DNA of 17,994 bases from Candidatus Muiribacterium halophilum (GTDB lineage Bacteria; Muiribacteriota; Muiribacteriia; Muiribacteriales; Muiribacteriaceae): assembly GCA_023228995.1 (NCBI GenBank), contig JALOAD010000063.1:1-17994 (forward strand), read 5' to 3'. This document shows, in pieces, positions 1 through 6,616 of this stretch (position 1 is the stretch's first letter; the number at the start of each line of letters is the position of its first letter). Position numbers and translations under genes: made by a program. The notes below the pieces were generated by a model that was given only the letters and a program-made list of their open reading frames with translations, was not told the origin of the DNA and did no database searches.

Positions 1-2
1 TC

Positions 3-1691
3 ACAGCAAAAGTGGACTTTTCAGTCGCTGAAAAGCGATGGGTCAGGCTGAACTCTGCGGGAGTAAAAGAAAGCTCAGCTCAGACCCGGGTAGTATCAAG
101 AGAATTCTCAATTGAAGGAGATAATCAGGTACCAATAATGATAGTCAATGAAGATGACAGAAGAATAAAAAACATACCAATGATAAATCCACATAATCTT
201 GAAGGTGTCGGAATGGGAGAAAGCCCTTATGCAGGAGATCCTTTACATCTTTCATTGAAATTCTTATCTGAATATACAGACAATAAAGCGGATGAGATAG
301 AAGCAATGATATTAGATCCTCATTACAGTCTCTCACATCATGTAGTATTAAAAGAAACAGGTAATGATACAAGAATCTTTGCAACCGAAATACCAGAAGA
401 GAACTTAGATGATGATCCAGATAATGATATTGCTTATGACAGTTTTGAGATAAAGGTGAATTATCCATTACCGTATCCACAGATTATAGAGAAAGTTGGA
501 GAAAGTAGAAGGAGAATTTTAGCTGATAGCTGTGAAATTGAGTATGTGAAAAAAAATGGTGAGATAATAAATGATTTTGATAATGATGGAGAAATACAAG
601 AAAAAGAAAGATTACATTTTCCAGTATGGCAGGGACCAGATTACGAAGAAAATGAAGTGAAGCCTTATTACATATCTAATATGATATTCACAAAAGAACA
701 ATGTAAACCACTTGATCAGACACAGTTTCTTAATGAAAACAAAAGATTTAAAATCAAGGTGTATTATAAAAATTCTGACAGAAATGAAATCTTCATTGAT
801 TTAAATACTTTATCTGTTAATAATGATAATAATGAAGCTACTGTTATAGAAGAATATAAAAATATTAAATTAGAAAATATTGGTAATAATATGTATATTT
901 CTGATTTTTGTATAGGAACTATTGGAGATATTGGTAAACAAAATAGAAATTTTGGTTATTATAAATATTCTTTTAAAATGGCGTTTAATAATGTGTTTAA
1001 TCTGTTAAGTACTAAAAATCGTATTCAAGTAAAAGTAAATCAGATAAAAAAAGAAATAGGAAATGGGAAATATCCGGCTTATGCCGTGTTTGCTATGCAT
1101 AATCTGGAAAACGGAGAAATTATTTCTAATGATGGAAATACTGAGTTTCCTTTTAAGACTCAATTAGCATGGTTTTTTGATTTAGTGAAGAATATAAATA
1201 GTTTGGAATATAATGTTAATGCAGATTTTTCTGGAACAAGAGAAGAGTTTTTTGAAAATATAGCTGATAAAGAATTGATTTATATATGTGCACATGGTAA
1301 CGAAGAAAGTATCACTTTATATTCTGTAGAAAAAACAATAATTTCTGGTGCTGGTGAATCGAAATTAAGAGCAGAAGATTTTGAAGGAATAGAAACTGAT
1401 TTTTTGATTATTACTGCTTGTAAATTTTCTAATGATAAAAATTTTGAGAAAATCAAAAATTTAATTTATCAGAATAAACTAAAAATCAATAAATATCTTG
1501 GGTTTAAGGGTAATATTGAAGGTCGTGAAATTGCATATTTTTTTAAATTATTCTTTGAGTATTTGAAACCTTATAATAATGATTTTGATAGAGCATTAAA
1601 TTCAGCATTTAAAAATAGTACTTTAAATCAAAATGGAAGTAAGAAAATTACTGAAATTATTCAGGCATATTCAGGGAAAAATTATGAATAG
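3..1691 (+). CDS. Large protein, 5'-truncated by window edge, with C-terminal caspase/CHAT-like protease domain
   Basis: The frame is open to the left edge, so the true start lies outside the window; a GTG at 12 is only the first in-frame start-like codon. About 562 codons are visible. I do not recognise the first roughly 250 residues. They are acidic and include a stretch (47-225) repeated at 2575-2753. The last roughly 170 residues look like a clan CD cysteine peptidase (caspase/CHAT fold). A strand ending IYICAHG (His codon 1293-1295) is followed by a strand ending LIITACKF (Cys codon 1419-1421). A GxxGNIEG..IAYFFKLFF segment and a DFDRALNSAF helix follow, as in CHAT domains. Base composition falls sharply inside the gene: 43% G+C at 61-120, 13% at 841-900. 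The next gene starts inside this gene's stop region, so the two are probably co-translated. The protease assignment rests on motifs only; localisation is unknown because the N-terminus is missing. Confidence 0.7.
   Translation, partial: TAKVDFSVAEKRWVRLNSAGVKESSAQTRVVSREFSIEGDNQVPIMIVNEDDRRIKNIPMINPHNLEGVGMGESPYAGDPLHLSLKFLSEYTDNKADEIEAMILDPHYSLSHHVVLKETGNDTRIFATEIPEENLDDDPDNDIAYDSFEIKVNYPLPYPQIIEKVGESRRRILADSCEIEYVKKNGEIINDFDNDGEIQEKERLHFPVWQGPDYEENEVKPYYISNMIFTKEQCKPLDQTQFLNENKRFKIKVYYKNSDRNEIFIDLNTLSVNNDNNEATVIEEYKNIKLENIGNNMYISDFCIGTIGDIGKQNRNFGYYKYSFKMAFNNVFNLLSTKNRIQVKVNQIKKEIGNGKYPAYAVFAMHNLENGEIISNDGNTEFPFKTQLAWFFDLVKNINSLEYNVNADFSGTREEFFENIADKELIYICAHGNEESITLYSVEKTIISGAGESKLRAEDFEGIETDFLIITACKFSNDKNFEKIKNLIYQNKLKINKYLGFKGNIEGREIAYFFKLFFEYLKPYNNDFDRALNSAFKNSTLNQNGSKKITEIIQAYSGKNYE
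47..225 (+). repeat. 179-bp G+C-rich module, copy 1 (inside the first CDS)
   Basis: Positions 47-225 match 2575-2753 without gaps. By eye I count 15 differences (about 92% identity). Most are conservative or at third codon positions, and both copies keep the same reading frame. The encoded segment includes AQTRVVSREFSIEGDNQVP and RRIKNIPMINPHNLEGVGMG. Here it is part of a longer open frame that continues PYAGDPLHLSLKF. Confidence 0.9.
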
Positions 1692-2565
1692 TAAAAAAAT
1701 ATTATTTATTTTTATGTTTTTTATATCTTTGGTATTTACGTATAGTGTTTCTGATATTGAAGAAAAGATTATAGTTGAATTTATAAAACAAAATAATATT
1801 ATAACTGAAGATAAAAAAATAACAAAAATAGTTTTTTATAAAGAAAGGTTTATACCTTCTTTACAAAAGACAACGAAAGAATTTCATGTATATATTGATG
1901 GAGAAATTGATAATGTTTTTTCTTTGTATAATAATAAAGTTTTAATGTTTTTAAATCATATTAATGAAGGAAAATTCCTTGAGAGTGATGATGAAAAGAT
2001 AATAAAAAGATTTAAAGAAGATATTAAAAAAAATATACCTGAATTAAATATGGAAGAGTATAGTTATTTTACCTTTGATAAGGCTGAAACTGTTGGGGAA
2101 AAACATGTTTTAAGTTATGATAGAAAATATAAGGTTTTTTTTTCAACTGACGTATTTACAATTGAATATACTTCTGATTTGAAATTATCTTTTTTTAAAT
2201 ATAAAAATTCTTTTAATTATTGTGATGTAAGAATAAATTATGACAGAAAATATGCTGAAAAAAAAGCAGAAGATTTTATAATGAACAAATATAATTATTT
2301 AGAAAGTGTGGAAATAATAAAAGAGGGAATGTTTGGCCTTGAAAATTATCCTGATATTGATAAAAAACCAATCATAGTGAATCCAAATCATTATTGGGAT
2401 AATATAGTTTTTGAATTTATAAAGATGATATTTTCAAAATCAGTTAAATTGTGCTGGCCAATAGTATTGGAAGGAAAGGTAAAAAATTCAACCATGACAA
2501 AAGTTTATAAAATATATATTGATACAGTTAATGGAGAAATTGTTGGAGGCGGAGAAACATGGTAA
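1684..2565 (+). CDS. Exported protein with PepSY/YcdB-like C-terminal part
   Basis: The ATG at 1684 overlaps the upstream stop codon by 8 bp and begins MNSKKILFIFMFFISLVF, a classic signal peptide, with cleavage probably shortly after TYS. An in-frame start at 1633 would put 17 extra residues before the signal peptide, so I prefer 1684 (293 aa). Most of the protein is lysine-, phenylalanine- and asparagine-rich and not recognised. The C-terminal third has a helix AEKKAEDFIMNKY and ends with VYKIYIDTVNGEIVGGG. This is the strand-turn pattern of PepSY/YcdB-type repeats, a fold found in propeptides and inhibitors of secreted proteases. The coupling to a cysteine-protease-like gene makes an inhibitor or immunity partner conceivable, but that is inference. 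It is as AT-rich as the 3' half of its neighbour and unlike that gene's 5' half. Confidence 0.6.
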   Translation: MNSKKILFIFMFFISLVFTYSVSDIEEKIIVEFIKQNNIITEDKKITKIVFYKERFIPSLQKTTKEFHVYIDGEIDNVFSLYNNKVLMFLNHINEGKFLESDDEKIIKRFKEDIKKNIPELNMEEYSYFTFDKAETVGEKHVLSYDRKYKVFFSTDVFTIEYTSDLKLSFFKYKNSFNYCDVRINYDRKYAEKKAEDFIMNKYNYLESVEIIKEGMFGLENYPDIDKKPIIVNPNHYWDNIVFEFIKMIFSKSVKLCWPIVLEGKVKNSTMTKVYKIYIDTVNGEIVGGGETW

Positions 2566-2572
2566 ATTATAT

Positions 2573-2770
2573 ATGCTGAACTCTGCGAGTGTAAAAGAAG
2601 GCACAGCACAGACTCGGGTAGTATCAAGAGAGTTCTCAATTGAAGGAGATAATCAAGTACCAATAACTATAGTCAATGAAAACGACAGAAGGATAAAAAA
2701 CATACCAATGATAAATCCACATAATCTGGAAGGTGTTGGAATGGGAGAAAGCCTTCCAAGGAGAAATTAA
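2573..2770 (+). pseudogene. Orphan core fragment (copy 2 of the 179-bp module) with a short new tail
   Basis: This short frame (ATG at 2573, stop at 2768-2770) is an internal slice of the first gene placed 9 bp after the PepSY-like gene's stop. Homology begins at 2575 and ends at 2753. It then reads LPRRN and stops, where copy 1 continues for more than 480 residues. The nearest purine-rich element (around 2548-2555) is too far from the ATG to be a good ribosome binding site. The stretch 2581-2640 is 47% G+C in surroundings near 20%. It is best read as a non-functional displaced fragment, although frame conservation means it could be a recent recombination product or a donor for recombination. 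Confidence 0.75.
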
Positions 2771-2809
2771 AAATTAATAATGAAAAATGAAAAATTGGAA
2801 AAAATTGTC

Positions 2810-2838
2810 TTGTCCTGATATAAGTTGACAGATATAAT
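2810..2838 (+). promoter_or_regulatory. Candidate sigma70 promoter at IS left end
   Basis: TTGTCC (2810-2815), 17 bp, then a perfect TATAAT (2833-2838) drives toward the transposase gene. The predicted leader is very short because an AAGGAG ribosome binding site follows almost at once. This is a motif match in AT-rich DNA only. Confidence 0.35.
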
Positions 2839-3132
2839 AAAAAAAAGGAGTCAATTTATATGCAAGAAACAAATGTAAGATATAGTGAAGCATTTAAACA
2901 AAAAGTAATAAAAGAGATAAGTAAGGGCAAATTTAGAAGTTTATTGGAAGCAAAAGACAGATACGGAATAGGCGGAAGTGTAACAATTAATAGCTGGATA
3001 AAAAAATACGGCAAACAGGATCTGTTGCCAAGAAAAGTGAGAATAGAAATGCCAGAAGAAAAAGATGAGATAAAAAAATTAAAGCATGAAATAAAAAAAT
3101 TAAAATTTGCATTGAGTAATGCAAAAGTGTAG
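2811..3132 (+). mobile_element. Left-end remnant of an IS3-type insertion sequence
   Basis: The probable left terminus TGTCCTGATATAAGTTGACA (2811-2830) begins with TG and lies just upstream of a transposase orfA-like gene. No orfB with a DDE integrase core follows and no matching right end is visible, so only the left part of the element remains. Its right side has been replaced or overrun by a palindrome and a small inverted-repeat element. Confidence 0.6.
2860..3132 (+). CDS. Transposase OrfA, HTH type, probably C-terminally truncated
   Basis: A 90-residue basic protein with a strong ribosome binding site (AAGGAG, 2845-2850) ahead of ATG 2860. The N-terminus RYSEAFKQKVIKEI...GKFRSLLEAKDRYGIGG..TINSWIKKYG is the helix-turn-helix of IS3/IS911-type OrfA proteins, which recognises the element's ends. 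The tail, with repeated KKLKxEIKKLK heptads, is the usual leucine-zipper-like coiled coil. Related OrfA proteins usually run some 20-40 residues further and shift into a catalytic orfB. Here the frame stops after LSNAKV and no orfB follows, so transposition in cis is not expected. Confidence 0.75.
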   Translation: MQETNVRYSEAFKQKVIKEISKGKFRSLLEAKDRYGIGGSVTINSWIKKYGKQDLLPRKVRIEMPEEKDEIKKLKHEIKKLKFALSNAKV

Positions 3133-3143
3133 GAAGGTAATGA

Positions 3144-3169
3144 GATATTTTACATGGATGTAAAATATC
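3144..3169. repeat. Perfect 12-bp palindrome with 2-bp centre
   Basis: GATATTTTACAT (3144-3155), GG, then ATGTAAAATATC (3158-3169): all 12 positions pair. It lies 12 bp after the truncated orfA stop. No T-tract follows, so it is not a good intrinsic terminator. A Shine-Dalgarno-like AGGAAGG (3132-3138) and an ATG overlap it, giving only an 8-codon frame. Confidence 0.85.
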
Positions 3170-3204
3170 GAATGGTACCGAATGATTATTTTTTTGCGTT
3201 AGTG

Positions 3205-3475
3205 TAATTGAACCCTCTGATTAAATAGCACAACTTATAGAAGCAAAAATTTGTGAAAAGTTTTTTGCTTTTTCTATTAAGTTTTATTGTATTATTTTTT
3301 ATTAAATTTTTCATAAATTATTTCTTGTATTTTGCTTCCTTACAGGCTTTATAGAAATTAAAAAACACTTCGTTATTCTCATTGGCATACAAATGTAAGC
3401 CTGCTTCAAAATGCCTTGTCTTTTTATATTTCTATTAAAGCTCTAAATTATGTATTTATTCAGAGGATTCAATTA
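3205..3475. mobile_element. MITE-like element, about 271 bp, bounded by 21-bp inverted repeats
   Basis: Positions 3205-3225 (TAATTGAACCCTCTGATTAA plus A) and the reverse complement of 3455-3475 match at 19 of 21 positions. The interior holds a 9-bp hairpin (AAGCAAAAA 3241-3249 with TTTTTGCTT 3262-3270). It also has a second imperfect inverted pair, GCTTTATAGAAAT near 3346 with ATTTCTATTAAAGC near 3428. No transposase is inside. One minus-strand frame (3321-3431) is open for 37 codons with a protein-like composition but no ATG. The non-coding stretch 3133-3608 is otherwise accounted for by the palindrome before this element and the hairpin repeat after it. Confidence 0.55.
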
Positions 3476-3521
3476 GGAAAGATAAATCTATTTTTGAAGT
3501 TTTTTATTAAATTGATAATAT

Positions 3522-3564
3522 AAAAAAAATAAAAACAAATCCCGGCTCAGAATCATGCCAGGAT
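3522..3564 (-). terminator. Intrinsic terminator downstream of the vWA gene
   Basis: In minus-strand RNA, AUCCUGGC (3564-3557) pairs with GCCGGGAU (3546-3539) over 8 bp, including one G-U pair, around a 10-nt loop. It is followed by a TTTGTTTTTATTTTTTTT tract. In plus-strand RNA the same site has a C-A mismatch, so the minus direction is favoured. Confidence 0.7.
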
Positions 3565-3607
3565 GACATTATATTAATTTTTGTTTTTTTAATCAGAAGA
3601 CTTAATT
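3539..3607 (-). repeat. Dispersed repeat, copy A (uninterrupted)
   Basis: Read on the minus strand from 3607, this stretch matches 16954-17000 on the plus strand (41 of 47 positions). Its distal part, 3539-3567, matches 17082-17110 (25 of 29). In this copy the two blocks are continuous and share the GTCATCC at 3561-3567. It starts directly behind the stop codon of the vWA gene and ends in a hairpin. Confidence 0.75.
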
Positions 3608-3608
3608 T

Positions 3609-5369
3609 TTATTGAAATTTGTTTGTTTCTTCTATTTTTGTTATATTTTCAATATCTATTAAATAATTGTCTTTAAATGCGATTATTTCAATCATATCTG
3701 ATAATTCTCTTGATACAGCTAGTGGATGTTTGAATTTAATATTATAAAATCCTCTTAAATCTTTTTCAATCATTTCAAATATTTCATTAAAAACATTTTC
3801 TGTTGGTTTGAATAAATAAGCTCCGCCACTATATATACTTAATTCAGATAATACATTGTGATTGGCATTTTCATTAAAATTAACTGCATATAATGGAACA
3901 GCATTGTTTTTTAATTTTCCCATTGTTTGTTTTAATGAATATTTACTAAATTTTGCTTCATCACCCTCATATCTTTCATCTTTGCCATCTGAAAAAAGTA
4001 TTATATTTTTTTGAAAGTTATATGGTATAACATTCATTAATGAAAAAATTATATTATCGTATAATCTTGTTGAACCACCTGGTTTTATACGGTTTTTTAA
4101 ATGAAAAAGATCTGTGCTTTCTTCAAATGTATTTAAAATCCTTGAATCTGCATCAAATATATTAATTGAATATTTATAAAAATCTTTGCTTCTATTGATT
4201 AATCTTGATACATATTCAAGTTGTTTATCCCATACTTTAGTCATTGAATTTGATTTATCTATTACAATTTGATTGTAAACAGGATCATAAGAAAATTCGC
4301 TATTTATTGGTTTTATTTCACATTTTGCAGTAACTCTTATGTCTTTTTTTGATGGTGGTTTTGTAGTTTCATTATTGAAATATGAATACATTATAAATGT
4401 CATATTTGGATAATCTATTACAATGTTTTCTAAAATCACTTTATATTCTTTTAAATATGATGTTTTTTCAACTGCAAAAAATCTTCCTCTATCTTTTATA
4501 TCAAGAGTTTGTGATATTGTTAGCGAATCTCCTTTATAATCTATGCTTAAACTTACTTCTCGAGTTTCACTTTCTGATATTAAAAAAGGATCTGTTACTA
4601 TAATTGAAAATCTTTTGCGTAAATTATTTTCCCAGAATTTTTTTAATTGTGATGTTTCTTTTAAAATTTCACCAGATGTTTCTTGAGTTATTTTTTTTAT
4701 AGTTTGCCAACCAATTCTATCTCCCATTGGTGGTATAAATATTACTTTTACATTATTTTCTTTTGCTTTTTCAATTGTATGTTCAAGTGAAAATTCACTC
4801 ATGTTTTTTGGTGAATCTATTGTTATTTCATCTATTCCATCGGAAATAACTATAATAAATCTGTTTTTATAATTTGATTTTCCTAAAGATTTAGAAGAAT
4901 GATATATTGAATCATATAATGCAGTTGGTCCTGAGAATTCAATATTTTGTATTTTAAGCCAGTCTTCAGGTTCTTTTCCATCAAGTGTTTTTAAGAATTT
5001 AACTCGATTATTAAACATTACATAAGCTTTATCAGAACTTGACGGAAGTGATGATAATGTATTAAAAAACATATCAAATACTTTTTTTTGATGTTTTTTT
5101 AAACTATTTGAAGAATCCATTAAAACTGCTATTGCACAAGGTTCTGGCTCATTTACTGTATCAAAATCAAGTATTTTATTGTAAAATACTGCAAAATTTT
5201 CATTTTTTAAATTGTTTACAGTAATTCCATTATTTTTAACAATTCGTCCTTTCCAATCATATATATTATTATTATTATCAAATAGTGTTTTTTCTGTTAT
5301 AATATGATCTGTAAATGTATAAAAAGTATTAAATAATAATAAAATATATATTAAGAAATATTTTTTCAA
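3609..5369 (-). CDS. Exported protein with two von Willebrand factor A domains
   Basis: A 586-residue protein starting at a TTG (5369) with GGTGA six bases upstream. The N-terminus MKKYFLIYILLLFNTFYTFT is a signal peptide. The first vWA domain (about residues 78-245) carries the metal-ion-dependent adhesion site: DSSNS at 85-89, the Thr of SGPTALYDS near 149, and SDGID near 176-180. The second (about 367-540) repeats it: DKSNS at 371-375, GGSTRLYDN near 431-439 and SDGKDE near 460-465. The linker (about 255-360) looks like beta-rich sandwich sequence. Such proteins bind divalent cation and partner proteins at or outside the envelope; the partner here is unknown. It is transcribed divergently from the NHL-MinCD operon with a 98-bp or larger gap and ends at a good terminator. 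The fold is clear, the biological role is not. Confidence 0.85.
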   Translation of the reverse strand: MKKYFLIYILLLFNTFYTFTDHIITEKTLFDNNNNIYDWKGRIVKNNGITVNNLKNENFAVFYNKILDFDTVNEPEPCAIAVLMDSSNSLKKHQKKVFDMFFNTLSSLPSSSDKAYVMFNNRVKFLKTLDGKEPEDWLKIQNIEFSGPTALYDSIYHSSKSLGKSNYKNRFIIVISDGIDEITIDSPKNMSEFSLEHTIEKAKENNVKVIFIPPMGDRIGWQTIKKITQETSGEILKETSQLKKFWENNLRKRFSIIVTDPFLISESETREVSLSIDYKGDSLTISQTLDIKDRGRFFAVEKTSYLKEYKVILENIVIDYPNMTFIMYSYFNNETTKPPSKKDIRVTAKCEIKPINSEFSYDPVYNQIVIDKSNSMTKVWDKQLEYVSRLINRSKDFYKYSINIFDADSRILNTFEESTDLFHLKNRIKPGGSTRLYDNIIFSLMNVIPYNFQKNIILFSDGKDERYEGDEAKFSKYSLKQTMGKLKNNAVPLYAVNFNENANHNVLSELSIYSGGAYLFKPTENVFNEIFEMIEKDLRGFYNIKFKHPLAVSRELSDMIEIIAFKDNYLIDIENITKIEETNKFQ

Positions 5370-5403
5370 TTAAATTCACCATAATTTTTTTATTTTTAAA
5401 TCT

Positions 5404-5431
5404 ATATTACTATTATTCGGTAAAAACTCAA
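5404..5431 (-). promoter_or_regulatory. Candidate sigma70 promoter for the vWA gene
   Basis: On the minus strand TTGAGT (5431-5426), a 16-bp spacer, then TAATAT (5409-5404), giving a leader of roughly 28 nt to the TTG start. Four of six bases match at each hexamer; AT-rich background limits confidence. No equally good promoter is visible for the divergent plus-strand operon. Confidence 0.35.
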
Positions 5432-5500
5432 TTTATATAAAAAGTTTAATAGTAGAGTTTTGTTGAAATGGTATTTTTTTTAATGTATTATAAAAAAGTC

Positions 5501-6616
5501 ATGAGTAAAAAAAATTTTATTTATTTATATATAATATTTCTTTTTTATGTGCAGGTTAATTCTGCACATTTAATTGAAAATATAAAGATTATACAAAATG
5601 AACTTATACTGGATGTTGTTTCTTCAAACATTCTTGTATCTGTTTTTGATAAAGATTATAATTTTATTAATTCTGCATATAGTGTTAATTCATCTCTTAA
5701 AATAGCTTTGAAAAATGATCAATTAGAGAATTTAAAAATAATAAGTGTTAAAATTCCTGAAAAACTTTCTTTTGAAAAATTTGGTAGTAGTGGAGTTACA
5801 CAAGGTCAATTTAGAAAACCTTGTGGTGTATTTATAGATTATTTTAATAAAATATATGTATGTGATAAAGATAATAATAGAATTCAAGTATTTGATCCTA
5901 ATCGTATATTTAGTTTTGAATTTGGGAATTTTGGATGGTCAACATCTATTAATGAAATAAAAGGACAGTTTAATAAACCTTCTGATATTGTTGTAAATAG
6001 ATTTATTTATGTATGCGATACAGAAAATCATAGAGTTGCAAAGTTTAGCATTGATGGTTCATTTTTATCTTCTTGGGGTGGCAATGGTCTTGAAAATGGT
6101 AAATTTAATTTTCCTAAAGGTATTGAGTTTGATTTTTCAGGTGATATTTATGTAGCTGATACAGAGAATGATAGAATTCAAAAATTTGATTCAAATGGTA
6201 ATTTTATTTTGAGTATTGGTTCTTATGGAAGATCTGTAAAACAGTTTAATCGACCAAATGATATTGCAGTTGATAGAGAATATAACATTTTTGTTGCTGA
6301 TACAAAAAATAATAGAATTCAAATGTTTGATAGATTTGGTGGATTTAAAAAGTTTTTTAAATTTGGAGAAAAATTTTTAAAATCGCCAGAAAGTATTGCA
6401 GTTATTGGTAATGTAGTTGCTGTTGGTAGTGAAAGGAATTCAACTTTATATATGTCAGATAGAAATGATAATTTTAATAAACAGTTTAAACTTGATTTTA
6501 GACCTTCAAAAATGAGTTTTGTGAATTCAAATCAAGAAATAATACTTTATATAACATCTACTAAAGATAATTGCATTTATTACACGGAGTTTGAAAAAGA
6601 TGAAAGATCTATTTAA
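5501..6616 (+). CDS. Exported NHL-repeat beta-propeller protein
   Basis: I prefer ATG 5501 because it gives a normal signal peptide (MSKKNFIYLYIIFLFYVQVNSA, residues 1-22, ending in an Ala-type cleavage site). ATG 5468 would add 11 odd residues in front, and neither start has a strong ribosome binding site. After a short beta-rich region (about 23-85), NHL repeats fill the rest of the 371 residues. Units of the type GQFRKPCGVFID...IYVCDKDNNRIQVFD recur as GQFNKPSDIVV, GKFNFPKGIEF and KQFNRPNDIAV, each followed by a VADTxNxRIQxFD-like strand. NHL propellers are generally rigid binding platforms for proteins or ligands. The gene heads a five-gene run ending in minC-minD and overlaps the next gene by 17 bp. 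The specific ligand cannot be told from sequence. Confidence 0.8.
   Translation: MSKKNFIYLYIIFLFYVQVNSAHLIENIKIIQNELILDVVSSNILVSVFDKDYNFINSAYSVNSSLKIALKNDQLENLKIISVKIPEKLSFEKFGSSGVTQGQFRKPCGVFIDYFNKIYVCDKDNNRIQVFDPNRIFSFEFGNFGWSTSINEIKGQFNKPSDIVVNRFIYVCDTENHRVAKFSIDGSFLSSWGGNGLENGKFNFPKGIEFDFSGDIYVADTENDRIQKFDSNGNFILSIGSYGRSVKQFNRPNDIAVDREYNIFVADTKNNRIQMFDRFGGFKKFFKFGEKFLKSPESIAVIGNVVAVGSERNSTLYMSDRNDNFNKQFKLDFRPSKMSFVNSNQEIILYITSTKDNCIYYTEFEKDERSI

Noticed and set aside
2519-2770. A start for the orphan module at the TTG inside the PepSY-like gene
   Set aside because: That start would overlap the upstream coding sequence in another frame with no ribosome binding site. The module homology begins only at 2575.
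2821-2830. Ten-base match TAAGTTGACA with the reverse of 17133-17142 (IS21 end)
   Set aside because: The elements belong to different families and the match does not extend beyond ten bases. It may be chance or convergent end sequence.
3205-3475. CRISPR, integron attC or tRNA content in the 3133-3608 gap
   Set aside because: There are no regularly spaced repeats, no integrase and no cloverleaf. Inverted termini and hairpins explain the structure better.
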